From Cellvibrionaceae bacterium (GTDB taxonomy: Bacteria; Pseudomonadota; Gammaproteobacteria; Pseudomonadales; Cellvibrionaceae), in NCBI GenBank assembly GCA_021151825.1, contig JAGKWQ010000001.1:124001-188000 (forward strand): a stretch of 64,000 nucleotides of DNA. The letters are read 5' to 3'. The notes under the pieces were generated by a model that saw nothing but the letters and a program-made list of their open reading frames with translations, did not search any database and had not been told where the DNA came from. Positions within the stretch are counted from its first letter, which is position 1, and each line of letters opens with the position of its first letter. Below, one piece after another: positions 56,424-64,000 of the stretch. The position numbers and the translations under genes are program-made.

Positions 56424-56453
56424 AAAAAACCGCCACCTCCTCCGGGAGGTGGC
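56424..56453 (-). terminator. terminator of the 123-residue protein gene
   Basis: On the minus strand GCCACCTCC and GGAGGTGGC form a 9-bp stem with a 4-base loop, followed by a T-tract. It begins 12 bases after the stop of the gene at 56465. Confidence 0.9.
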
Positions 56454-56464
56454 TTGAAAAACTG

Positions 56465-56836
56465 TTAGCTCAGTTTTGCGCGCGCAACATCTTGATAATA
56501 ACCCTTCACATTCCATATTAAATACCGTACTTCGTAATCAACTCCCTGTACGGGGGTGCTGGTCTTGTAGCTTGTCCCTCTACTTGCCCACTGCCAGTTG
56601 TTTCCACCGATATATTCGCTATTAGGTACGGTACTATTAGGGAACAATCCAATCCAATCGTATGAACCTATTATTGATGCACTCCAATGCAATTCAAAAA
56701 AGCCACCGTTATTTTTTAGCGAAACGTTATAGTTTGCAACTTCGGCAGTAGAGGCAGCATTGAAAAGCCCTGGATTAGCCAATAAGCGCTCAGCTTCAGT
56801 TGAGGGATTGTCTAGACGATCGATATTTTTAGTCAT
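56465..56836 (-). CDS. unrecognised 123-residue protein with a DWIGLF motif
   Basis: AGGAAA precedes the ATG at 56836. There is no signal peptide. The first 30 residues (NIDRLDNPSTEAERLLANP) look helical; residues 35-123 look like a beta sandwich: VSLKNNGGFFELHWSASIIG, then YDWIGLFPNS (58-68) and YEVRYLIWNVKGYY. The HW-x-DWIGLF arrangement recalls SKICH/carboxyl-binding-like beta domains of eukaryotic phosphatases, a distant resemblance that may be convergent. It is a separate unit with its own terminator, next to the kinase pair; I cannot name a function. Confidence 0.75.
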   Translation of the reverse strand: MTKNIDRLDNPSTEAERLLANPGLFNAASTAEVANYNVSLKNNGGFFELHWSASIIGSYDWIGLFPNSTVPNSEYIGGNNWQWASRGTSYKTSTPVQGVDYEVRYLIWNVKGYYQDVARAKLS

Positions 56837-57182
56837 GATAATTTCCTTTCTTAGTGGTGTTGATAAAATATGTCGAAACTCACCAGGTAACAACACAGTT
56901 TTGCGTTATGCAAACTAATAACGTATGCATTGCACATGATGTGCCAACACCAGAAATCCAGGTTTTTAACAGAAAAAATATAAAACCTTACAACCCGCCT
57001 AAAAAAAACAGCTGTTATTTACATGTAAACATACTATTTACATGTATTTTTTCTTCTAATAGATAGTTTAAAAATAGCGTTATAAAAAATAATTACCACT
57101 GCCTTGCAAGGCAGTGGTAATTCGATTAAATATCAGGGTAAGCGGGAGAGGCAAGAGAGGTGTGATGCAATGAAGAATATTG
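56837..57182. other. intergenic stretch with a direct repeat and a terminator palindrome
   Basis: Promoter region of the 123-residue protein. TATTTACATGTA occurs twice in direct orientation (57016-57027 and 57035-57046, starts 19 bases apart); each copy contains the palindrome TACATGTA, so a dimeric regulator could bind both. A terminator palindrome follows at 57091-57122. No gene is seen. Confidence 0.55.
57091..57122 (-). terminator. terminator of the 173-residue protein gene
   Basis: AATTACCACTGCCTTG followed directly by its complement makes a perfect 32-base palindrome; on the minus strand a run of six T follows. It lies about 60 bases after the stop of the gene at 57183 and ends the kinase transcript. 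Confidence 0.88.
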
Positions 57183-57704
57183 TTAGCTATCTCTTTCACC
57201 AACAACACATTCCGGATCAACAATAAACGGCATCAAAACTCTAACGTTTTTAAATTTTTGTTTACCTTTTACTTTTCCTTTTGGTTGCCCAGTGTCATCG
57301 CCATCCCCGACAATATTCGCCTCAAATGTGCCGGCTATTGTAAAATCCCAAACGCCATTGGATTCAATAATTTCAATATGGTCCACTTTCTTCTCTCCCT
57401 TTTTCCATAGATGTATTTGCCATCTATCAGAAAAACCATCAACGTCTTCGCCAACAGAGGAGCAGGCTCTAAAGGGTATTTTCAGGCTTTTAAAGTTCAG
57501 GGGCTTAAAATACAGGGTGCAATTCCATATATCCCGGCCATCAATCTTGAATCCTAGAGTATCGCCCTTCTCAAACGCCAGCGGCATCTTGTGTGATGGC
57601 AATCGAAAATGTTTTCCTTGCCCTTCCAGTGTTCGTGTCACCTGGTAGGAAGGCGTAGGATCTTCGGTATGCAGGCTAATGGTAAAAATGTACTTTTTTT
57701 TCAT
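57183..57704 (-). CDS. unrecognised 173-residue protein co-transcribed with the Ser/Thr kinase
   Basis: The ATG at 57704 has GGAG upstream and lies 22 bases after the kinase stop, so the two form one transcript. There is no signal peptide or membrane segment. The sequence is rich in beta-strand stretches (KKYIFTISLHTEDPTPSYQV, GDTLGFKIDGRDIWNCTLYF, WDFTIAGTFEANIVGDG). It ends with a basic stretch (KGKVKGKQKFKNVRVLMPFIVDPEC). I do not recognise the family. Its place suggests a kinase substrate or partner, which is inference. Confidence 0.8.
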   Translation of the reverse strand: MKKKYIFTISLHTEDPTPSYQVTRTLEGQGKHFRLPSHKMPLAFEKGDTLGFKIDGRDIWNCTLYFKPLNFKSLKIPFRACSSVGEDVDGFSDRWQIHLWKKGEKKVDHIEIIESNGVWDFTIAGTFEANIVGDGDDTGQPKGKVKGKQKFKNVRVLMPFIVDPECVVGERDS

Positions 57705-57726
57705 AAATCAACTCCATGAATAAAAA

Positions 57727-59901
57727 CTATTGATAAGCTGCGTCGCGTCGCAATGCGACCAGATCGGGTTCAGATTCAATAAGGTTTATCGGGTACCCAA
57801 TTGCTTTTGCCTTGGTAATTTCACTCAACGCACGCTGTCTTTCCCCAAGCAATTCAAAAGCCAAACCCGCACGAAAGCGAATCGCAGGGTTATCAGGCTC
57901 CAATTCAACTGCACGTGTGCTGAAATTTATTGCATCAGTTTTTTCACCTGTTCTTGCAGAATATAATCCCATTCGAGAAATCAACGTTGCATCATTTTGA
58001 TTACGCAACAGTTGAATATTTAATAATTTTTTTGCTCGCTTGTACGCATTGCGAGCATCATTGCTGCGGCCCGGCATCCATAACAACGCATCGGCATAAT
58101 TAGCCCAACCAACATATGAGTTGGGATTTCCTTTATCAGGTGATACGGCGAGTTCAAACGCTTTAGCCGCAGCAACATAATCTTTTTGTAAAAACAATAC
58201 ATTGCCCAGGTTGGTGTAGAGATTAAAACTCGGATGTACTTGTAAACCCTGCTGTAAAACTTGCAGGGCCTCATCTATTCGATTCTGATGTAACAACACC
58301 ACATTGAGGTTCGCATAGGGAATCACAGCGTCAGGCTCCATCGCTATACTGCTACGAAAAGCATTTTCTGCCTCTCGATATTTTCCCTGTTTAAAAAAAA
58401 CTTCACCCAAGGCATCGATGAACATGCGCTGCTGCGGAAAACGTTTGATGCCTGAATCCAACCAGGCTTTCGCTTCATCCAAACGATTCGCAGCAATTAA
58501 CGTTGCAGACTTTGCATACCACCCCAGCTTATTTCCCGGATCAAGATTGAGGGCGTTATTCAATGATTGCAAAGCCAGTTCAGACTTTCTTTGGAGATCC
58601 TGCACCCGGCCTTGAGCAATATGACTCAACGCTATTTGATCATTAAGCATTAAAGCCTGTTGGGCACTTGCATCCGCCTTTTGCAACCAAACCTCATCCT
58701 CCTTATCACCTTGATAACGGAAAGTATAAGCAATCGATAACCCTGCAATCGCTGCTGCGTTTTCCGGATTCTGCTCCGCGAGGTTAGTAAAATGTTTTAT
58801 CGCCGCATCCAAACTTCCAGGCTTGTCCCATTGTTCCAATGCATCCATTCCCAGTTTCATTTCCTGTGACTCGGAATAACGCGGAACAACCGCTTCAAAA
58901 CGCCATAGATAATTACGAGTTAGCCAACCGCCAAAAATAACCGAGGCAATGACTAGTACCGAGAATAAAATGGCGCTTTTTAGCTGTTTGCTGCGCAGCT
59001 GTTTTTGATGTGGCAGGTATAATGATTCAATATTTTCTTGCTCGGGAATCACTTCATCAAGCTGACCGGAAATACTTTTAGTGGAAATTCCATTTTCTAC
59101 ATTATCCAATTCAATTAAAAGCGCCGTCATTGATGGCAATCGATACGCAGGTTGCTTTGCTGTCATCCGGCGAATTAAGTAAATAAGTGTTGGGGATAAT
59201 TCGCGGGAATAATTCCATTGATCTGATGACGATTGCACTAATGCAGCAGCGAGTGCCAAGCCACTCAACTCAGCAAATGGGCGCTGTCCATTGAGTAATT
59301 CGTAAAAAATAACACCGAGCGCGTAAATATCATTGGAGGATGCAAGTGGCGCACCGAGCAAACGCTCCGGCGCCATATAGGCAATGGTGCCCTGGGGATC
59401 TTGTTGCAACATGGAAGTTGTTGCTTGTGTGTCGGCCTTGCTGGCCAAGCCAAAATCCAGAATGCGAATCACACCGGAAGGCTCCAGCATAATATTGGAT
59501 GGTTTTAAATCGCCGTGGGTCAAACCGAAGTCATGGGCTTGCTGCATTGCCCCGGCGATCTGGCGAATTATTTTTATGGATTGCGTAATGTCGGGTTGAT
59601 CGCTGGTGATTACTTGTTTCAGTGTTTCACCTTTTATCAATTCCATTACAATAGCGAGGCTATTATCGTCATCTTCCAATGCGTGGATTTTTACAAATGC
59701 CGGATGACTGAGTGAAGCAGCCATACGCGCTTCACGTAATAAATCCGTTGCTGGCGATAGCACTCCATCCGCATTCAAACACTTGATGGCCACACTCCGT
59801 TGCAACTTGCTATCCCAGGCTTCAAAAACTTTACCAAAACCACCCTGCCCCAAACAGGAAACAATCTGGTAATGCTTAATCACAGCAACCTCGGGAGACA
59901 T
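57727..59901 (-). CDS. membrane-anchored Ser/Thr protein kinase with periplasmic TPR domain
   Basis: 724 residues. The kinase domain (about 10-270) has the glycine loop GQGGFGKVFEAWD, VAIK (ATP lysine), HGDLKPSNIM as catalytic loop, DFGLAS and MAPERL. The residue before the catalytic Asp is Gly, so it is a non-RD kinase, normally not controlled by activation-loop phosphorylation. One membrane segment (AILFSVLVIASVIFGGWL, about 310-328) follows, then about eight TPR repeats to the C-terminus, presumably in the periplasm. It is transcribed away from the chitinase and toward the FHA sigma-54 activator. The TPR part may sense envelope proteins or peptides. Confidence 0.93.
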   Translation of the reverse strand: MSPEVAVIKHYQIVSCLGQGGFGKVFEAWDSKLQRSVAIKCLNADGVLSPATDLLREARMAASLSHPAFVKIHALEDDDNSLAIVMELIKGETLKQVITSDQPDITQSIKIIRQIAGAMQQAHDFGLTHGDLKPSNIMLEPSGVIRILDFGLASKADTQATTSMLQQDPQGTIAYMAPERLLGAPLASSNDIYALGVIFYELLNGQRPFAELSGLALAAALVQSSSDQWNYSRELSPTLIYLIRRMTAKQPAYRLPSMTALLIELDNVENGISTKSISGQLDEVIPEQENIESLYLPHQKQLRSKQLKSAILFSVLVIASVIFGGWLTRNYLWRFEAVVPRYSESQEMKLGMDALEQWDKPGSLDAAIKHFTNLAEQNPENAAAIAGLSIAYTFRYQGDKEDEVWLQKADASAQQALMLNDQIALSHIAQGRVQDLQRKSELALQSLNNALNLDPGNKLGWYAKSATLIAANRLDEAKAWLDSGIKRFPQQRMFIDALGEVFFKQGKYREAENAFRSSIAMEPDAVIPYANLNVVLLHQNRIDEALQVLQQGLQVHPSFNLYTNLGNVLFLQKDYVAAAKAFELAVSPDKGNPNSYVGWANYADALLWMPGRSNDARNAYKRAKKLLNIQLLRNQNDATLISRMGLYSARTGEKTDAINFSTRAVELEPDNPAIRFRAGLAFELLGERQRALSEITKAKAIGYPINLIESEPDLVALRRDAAYQ

Positions 59902-60081
59902 ACTGATGCTCTTGGCTATTTATAGATAAAATTTTTGGCGGGAAAATAAAAAGCTTTACCTGCAACAATTGAGAGTAAATAAGGTTTTTTGGAATTCTCG
60001 AAATCAAGGGCACTATGGAAACATAAAAAATAATTTTCAGGCCCGGCTTGAAGATTTTTACGCCAGAAAATTTTTCAATAA

Positions 60082-60109
60082 AAAAGCCTGCAGCATGCTG
60101 CAGGCTTTT
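60082..60109. terminator. terminator after the chitinase gene
   Basis: A perfect 28-base palindrome (AAAAGCCTGCAGC-AT-GCTGCAGGCTTTT, split across its centre) with A- and T-tracts, about 40 bases after the chitinase stop. It can stop transcription in both directions, isolating the chitinase from the kinase gene. Confidence 0.9.
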
Positions 60110-60148
60110 CTTTGCGTACGACGAAATTAATTCGTCATTAGCAATGTA

Positions 60149-61798
60149 TTACGGCAAGGTTTTCAGATGATTACCCACTGGAACCGAGAAGATACGGCCA
60201 TCTTTTACGTCCCAATTGATTGACCAGGTCATCACTCCGCGGAAATCACTGTAAGCAGCCAGAGGTACATTGCTTCCGCAATTGGTGCGCAATGCCAAGC
60301 AGCTTACCGCTCTGTTGATATCCGCAGTTGTTGCCTGACCGGAACCGGCAGCGCGTGGGCCAGATGGTAAACCGAGGGCAACCTGATCCGGACGCAAGCC
60401 TTTGAATTGACCGGCAGTACCGTTAGCCAATGGGAAGCCTTCAATCATCATACGTGCGGATGCAACCATCATATCCACAGTACCGGCTTGATACGCTTGT
60501 GGAGAATAAGGCGTTGCCAGGCCGCCGTTGTTATACAACTGCACGTGCAATAAATCGAGTTCATTGCGCAGTTGATCAATCATCGGCAAGTACGCACCCC
60601 AGATACCGGAGTAAGCTACATAACCACCTTGCACGTAAGGATGCTCGGGCGCCATAGAGACATACAGATCCGGATACATCGCATCCAGTTGCTTGATAGC
60701 AGAAACCATGTTGGAAATAACCGGTGCACCGTGAATTACGCCGGCGCCACTTTCCAAATCGATATCCACACCATCAAAACCATACTCGTTAATAATTGCC
60801 GCCGTGCTATTTACAAAGTTGGCAAGGTTGGTGGAATTATTCAATGTCACCGTACCTTTTTCACCGCCGTAAGAAAGCACAATGTTTTTACCTTGCGCAC
60901 GTTTCGCTGCAACATCCTGGATAAATTGTGCTTTGTTCAATGCAGGGTCCAAGCGGAATTCCACATTGCCATTGCCCGCGTCATCCACGAAAGCGATAAC
61001 AATTACGTCCCAGGACGCATCAACATCCGCGAGACGAAGCACACCACTACCGTTATCAAAGTTGTGCCAGTAACCAACCAGCGCATGTTTTGGCAACGCA
61101 GCTGCATCGCCAGGAACGCGGCCATTACCGCTAACACTGGATGATGAACGACTGCTGCTTACAACAACTGCCGATGAACTGCTGGACGATTTCGAAGTGG
61201 TCACTGATGAACTGGCGACGCTACTTGATACTGCGCCACACGAACGCACTAACTCCCAAGCCTGCTGCCAATGAGCACCTGTACCAGGAGCGTAAGCCCA
61301 GCTCGCGGTAGAGCCACACCAACCCGCAACGGTGCAACGATATTCACTGCCCGCATTTTGCGCGAGCGCACCTGCCGCATAATTAGTTCCAGCTGCGTAT
61401 TGTGGCGATGCACAGTTACCGGTAACCACTGAAGATGATGAACTGGATGAAATAACCGGGCTGGACGATTTGGAGCTACTGCTAACAACTACCGATGAAG
61501 CAACAGAACTTTTTGATGACGACGATACTGCACCATCACATGCACCAACTAGTGTCCACTCTTGCCACTGACCGGAATAATTTACCGGGTTGTGTCCCTG
61601 CGACCACCAATTTGCTTTATAAGCATTGTTCTGTTCTTTTACCTGACTGCCGCCGCCGTAAGACGCGGTCGCATTCCATGCAGGAATACTTGAGCAATCG
61701 ATTGCCATTGCGCTGGTTGATAAGCCGCTCAAACATAATGCGGCTAGCGTTATTTTTGTTTTCATTAAATAAATATTTCTCACCATATTAATTTTCAT
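60149..61798 (-). CDS. secreted chitinase: CBM5/12 - Ser linker - CBM73-like - Ser linker - GH18
   Basis: 549 residues from the ATG at 61798 (GAGGGG upstream; ATG 61765 is the alternative and gives a shorter signal peptide). A signal peptide ends at STSAMA. CBM5/12: PAWNATASYGGGSQV to WQEWTLVGAC. A Ser-rich linker, a Cys-rich module like CBM73 (GNCASPQY, CTVAGWCGS, WQQAWELVRSC) and a second Ser linker follow. The GH18 domain starts at HALVGYWHNF and holds the catalytic motif FDGVDIDLES (DxxDxDxE complete) with the proton-donor Glu. GVMTWSINWD is the C-terminal strand motif. It hydrolyses chitin outside the cell, exported by Sec and then type II secretion. Linkers of this kind are typical of Cellvibrio. 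Confidence 0.95.
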   Translation of the reverse strand: MKINMVRNIYLMKTKITLAALCLSGLSTSAMAIDCSSIPAWNATASYGGGSQVKEQNNAYKANWWSQGHNPVNYSGQWQEWTLVGACDGAVSSSSKSSVASSVVVSSSSKSSSPVISSSSSSSVVTGNCASPQYAAGTNYAAGALAQNAGSEYRCTVAGWCGSTASWAYAPGTGAHWQQAWELVRSCGAVSSSVASSSVTTSKSSSSSSAVVVSSSRSSSSVSGNGRVPGDAAALPKHALVGYWHNFDNGSGVLRLADVDASWDVIVIAFVDDAGNGNVEFRLDPALNKAQFIQDVAAKRAQGKNIVLSYGGEKGTVTLNNSTNLANFVNSTAAIINEYGFDGVDIDLESGAGVIHGAPVISNMVSAIKQLDAMYPDLYVSMAPEHPYVQGGYVAYSGIWGAYLPMIDQLRNELDLLHVQLYNNGGLATPYSPQAYQAGTVDMMVASARMMIEGFPLANGTAGQFKGLRPDQVALGLPSGPRAAGSGQATTADINRAVSCLALRTNCGSNVPLAAYSDFRGVMTWSINWDVKDGRIFSVPVGNHLKTLP

Positions 61799-62135
61799 AG
61801 TCCCCTCACTCTCGTTGTATTTTTTAGACAAAAGGATGCCGTAAAGAAATTTAAAAAATTTCTTTTGATTCATCGTTTCTATTTGAGATTTTTTTGGGTG
61901 TCCCGTGGAGCAGTACTAATCTATTTTCTTGCGTTTATTAATGTACAAAATAGATGGGCCGTACTTGGGGAAACACACCAGTCCTGGTCACTCGTTACGA
62001 GCTCCCTCTGGTTAGTTTTTCACAGGCATTTCCCAGCCTGATTATTATTGTGGGTATAAAAGTCTTTATGACAACGTTGCCATATATATCACCGGGTAAT
62101 GGCTATGGCAATCGGGAAATGAAAAAAGCATGACA

Positions 62136-62179
62136 ACTCGATGAATTTTTCTTTTCATTATAAGAAAAATTCATCGAGT
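62136..62179. repeat. 18-bp perfect inverted repeat
   Basis: ACTCGATGAATTTTTCTT (62136-62153) and its exact complement (62162-62179) with an 8-base loop. It is too AT-rich and lacks a T-tract for a standard terminator and does not serve an adjacent gene end. It may be a cruciform, a small element or a protein-binding site. Confidence 0.7.
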
Positions 62180-62225
62180 GAACTAAAAGCAGTTGTGGAA
62201 TATGCGATTGGGAAATAAAGAGTTA

Positions 62226-62385
62226 CACACTGGCAGTTACGAGACTACCCGCACGAGTCTTGATAGGGTAGATAATTTTAATCTCCGCCAGTGTCTCTAA
62301 TCTCCCCCCGCCCCCCTTTTTCAAAGAGGGGGAGTATTCACACCTTCCTCTGAACGAGGCTCGCAGCCAGAGGAGATTAGGAGGG
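62226..62385. repeat. nested inverted-repeat element (REP/MITE-like)
   Basis: ACACTGGC (62226-62233) pairs with GCCAGTGT (62287-62294); inside it CTACCC and GGGTAG pair. A second unit follows: TAATCTCC (about 62298) pairs with GGAGATTA (62372-62379) and encloses a C-rich/G-rich hairpin with CCCCCCTTTTTCAAAGAGGGGG split across its loop. Such nested palindromes between genes resemble repeat elements seen in many gammaproteobacterial genomes; I have not matched it to a named family. Confidence 0.55.
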
Positions 62386-62390
62386 ATTAA

Positions 62391-63134
62391 TTATTTCGCA
62401 CTACGCTGACGCACCGCTTCAAATAAACAAATGCCGGTAGCAACAGAAACATTCAGGCTGCTAACTGTACCCGCCATGGGAATGTTCATCAGGTGATCGC
62501 ATGTATCCTGCGTAAGGCGACGCAAACCATCGCCTTCTGCACCCATCAAAATTCCTACAGGACCAGTTAGGTTGGATTGGTAAATAGATTGCTCAGCTTC
62601 ACCTGCCGCACCAAATAACCAGACCCCCTTTTCTTGCAATTTTTTCAGTGTACGCGCAAGGTTAGTGACTGGCACAAACGGTAAAACTTCTGCCGCACCA
62701 CAAGCTACTTTGCGCGCAACTGGAGTCAACCCGGTAGATTTATCTTTAGGTGCAATAACCGCATGCACACCCGCCGCTTCCGCCGAACGCATACACGCGC
62801 CAAGGTTATGCGGATCAGTCACGCCGTCCAGAATTAATAAAAATGCTGGTTCACGTAAATTTTCCAAAAACTGGAACAACCAGGTTTCGTCGTAGGTTTC
62901 ACCGGGCGTGCAAATCGCAATCACGCCCTGGTGATTCTCATCGCTTACCAAATCATCCAGTTTAGCGCGCCCCACTTGCTGGCAATGAATGCCATTAATC
63001 TCCGCCGCATTCACAATTTTTTGCAAACGTTGATCATTACGGCCTTGCAGCAGATAAATTTCAATTACCCGCTGGGGCGCACTTTTTAACAATGCCTGCA
63101 CCGCGTGCAAGCCATAAATAATTTCGCGTTTCAA
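62391..63134 (-). CDS. rlmB: 23S rRNA (guanosine-2251-2'-O)-methyltransferase RlmB
   Basis: 247 residues, TTG start with AGGAAA upstream. The N-terminal L30e-like substrate domain begins REIIYGLHAVQALLKSAP; the SPOUT knot shows LDGVTDPHNLGACMRSAEAAG, GILMGAEGDGLRRLT and SLNVSVATGICLFEA, the SpoU motifs. It methylates G2251 of 23S rRNA. In gammaproteobacteria rlmB directly follows rnr, and the gene upstream here fits that. Confidence 0.96.
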   Translation of the reverse strand: MKREIIYGLHAVQALLKSAPQRVIEIYLLQGRNDQRLQKIVNAAEINGIHCQQVGRAKLDDLVSDENHQGVIAICTPGETYDETWLFQFLENLREPAFLLILDGVTDPHNLGACMRSAEAAGVHAVIAPKDKSTGLTPVARKVACGAAEVLPFVPVTNLARTLKKLQEKGVWLFGAAGEAEQSIYQSNLTGPVGILMGAEGDGLRRLTQDTCDHLMNIPMAGTVSSLNVSVATGICLFEAVRQRSAK

Positions 63135-63284
63135 AACACTTTCCTAAAAAATCTGAACAATACTTTAAAAAACTAACGCCCGGAGATGCGCGTTTCACGT
63201 TCGCGCACCTCCCTGTCTTTCACTATATAAATTTCACGGTGCAGGTTTTCGTCTAGAACAAACCCCTCACCTTGCAACCAGCGG

Positions 63285-64000
63285 TTAATCCTTCTTCTTA
63301 GCCTTAACCACCGGTCTTTTAGCAGCTGGCGCCGCAGGTTTAGCGACAGGGCTGCCCTTTGCTGCCTTTGGCGCTGGCGATTTAGCTGGTGCTGACGCTG
63401 CTGCGCCTGAAACCTTCGCATTCTTACGGCCATGCTCCACCTCACTGGTAGATGTAGATTGCTTGTTCGCAGCATTCACTACTGCGGTTTTTGCCGTTGG
63501 TTTTTTCGCAACTGTATTTTTAGAGAGCGTATTTTTTGCTGCTGTATTTTTTGTCGTGGTGGCTTTAGTTGCTGCCTTTTTATCGGCAGCATTACCAGCG
63601 GTATTTTTAGCCGCATTGTTACTACCAGCTCCTGCAACATTTTTGGTTACGGGCGCGTTGGTATCTGCAACTTTTTTCGCCTTCGCCGCAGGTTTTATCG
63701 CGGCAGCTTTCTCTGCAACGTTGGTTGGTGCTTTAGCCAACGGCTTCGCAACAGATACTTTTACATTGCCTTGTTTGCCCGCCGGTTTTTTACCAGCCGA
63801 TTTACCACCAACACTGTTGTTGTCCGGAATATTATCCAGTGAAAAGTTACCCGCCGATGACTTCGCATTGGATTTTTTACCGGGGCCTTTTTTACTGGCC
63901 GCTTTTGGTTTGGAGCTTGTGCTATCAACCATTTTTTTACTAACAGCGTTGCTCGCTCCGGCTTTACTGGCAACTGTTTTTCCAGCTGTCTTTTTAGTTG
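63285..64000 (-). CDS. rnr: Lys/Ala-rich C-terminal tail, probably of ribonuclease R (runs off the window)
   Basis: The frame is open from the window edge to the stop at 63285, about 238 residues, all of low complexity: Lys, Ala, Pro, Thr, Asn repeats such as KKAATKATTTKNTAAKNT and ending KAKKKD. No domain is visible because the folded part lies outside the window. RNase R has a basic, disordered tail after its S1 domain and its gene precedes rlmB in most gammaproteobacteria, so I infer rnr; the tail would be much longer than in E. coli. A histone-like AlgP-type protein is the alternative. An internal ATG at 63932 is not needed. Confidence 0.65.
   Translation of the reverse strand, partial: TKKTAGKTVASKAGASNAVSKKMVDSTSSKPKAASKKGPGKKSNAKSSAGNFSLDNIPDNNSVGGKSAGKKPAGKQGNVKVSVAKPLAKAPTNVAEKAAAIKPAAKAKKVADTNAPVTKNVAGAGSNNAAKNTAGNAADKKAATKATTTKNTAAKNTLSKNTVAKKPTAKTAVVNAANKQSTSTSEVEHGRKNAKVSGAAASAPAKSPAPKAAKGSPVAKPAAPAAKRPVVKAKKKD

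Larger units (their letters stand above)
61799..62390. other. intergenic stretch between the chitinase and rlmB
   Basis: Nearly 600 bases without a coding frame. It holds the chitinase promoter region, the 18-bp inverted repeat and the complex repeat element listed separately. No further signal is clear. Confidence 0.5.

Noticed and set aside
57001..57122. CRISPR-like repeats
   Set aside because: Only two copies of a 12-mer and one palindrome, no spacers of equal length and no cas genes.
63173..63475. 100-codon minus-strand frame overlapping the basic tail
   Set aside because: Most of it is an Arg/Gln-rich shadow of the Lys/Ala tail in another frame. Only its last 36 codons look protein-like, and they are kept as a finding rather than a gene.

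Overview
The window looks like a chromosomal segment of a gammaproteobacterium close to Cellvibrio or its polysaccharide-degrading relatives. The left half has the Pseudomonas-type order (pilin and pil genes, coaE, yacG, argJ, secA, lpxC, division and cell-wall cluster). The right half carries a secreted chitinase with two chitin-binding modules joined by poly-serine linkers, a style typical of Cellvibrio. The genus is an inference from gene order and protein style; no 16S gene is present.

Layout. 1-2725 (minus): type IV pilin pilA with a sigma-54 promoter, then a terminator, a GT-C-like membrane protein with a TPR tail, and the start of a family 2 glycosyltransferase; together these look like a pilin glycosylation unit. 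2978-7739 (plus): pilB, pilC, pilD, coaE, yacG. 7880-13947 (minus): a Nudix/TenI fusion, argJ, secA and a membrane-anchored M23 peptidase. 14257-32927 (minus): lpxC and a complete dcw cluster, which in transcription order runs mraZ, rsmH, ftsL, ftsI, murE, murF, mraY, murD, ftsW, murG, murC, ddlB, ftsQ, ftsA, ftsZ, lpxC. Many of these genes overlap by a few bases. The cluster is fronted by a consensus sigma-70 promoter and a four-repeat MraZ operator.

Upstream of mraZ lies the 3' part of the RNase P RNA gene. Homology stops abruptly near 33562 and the conserved 5' catalytic part is missing. This breakpoint marks the change from core genome to accessory genes.

Accessory part, 33690-61798: a TonB-dependent receptor; a 70-nt small-RNA candidate; an EamA exporter; a two-component system overlapping into an RND pump with its adaptor (no outer-membrane channel), with the same palindrome in front of both transcription units; a UPF0303 protein; a PhyH-type dioxygenase; azurin; a giant DUF748 protein; a Cys-rich secreted protein; a GNAT acetyltransferase; a META-domain lipoprotein; a membrane-bound AraC regulator; and a small DUF3012 lipoprotein. 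These are followed by a signalling neighbourhood: an FHA-like sigma-54 activator, two small unrecognised proteins and a Ser/Thr kinase with a TPR domain. The chitinase ends the accessory part. The window closes on core genes again: rlmB and the basic tail of what is probably RNase R.

I see no tRNA, IS element, integrase or CRISPR array. The most unusual points are the truncated rnpB, the kinase/FHA-sigma-54 neighbourhood with orphan small proteins, the shared operator of the RND locus, the pilin glycosylation unit behind a terminator, and the small-RNA candidate.
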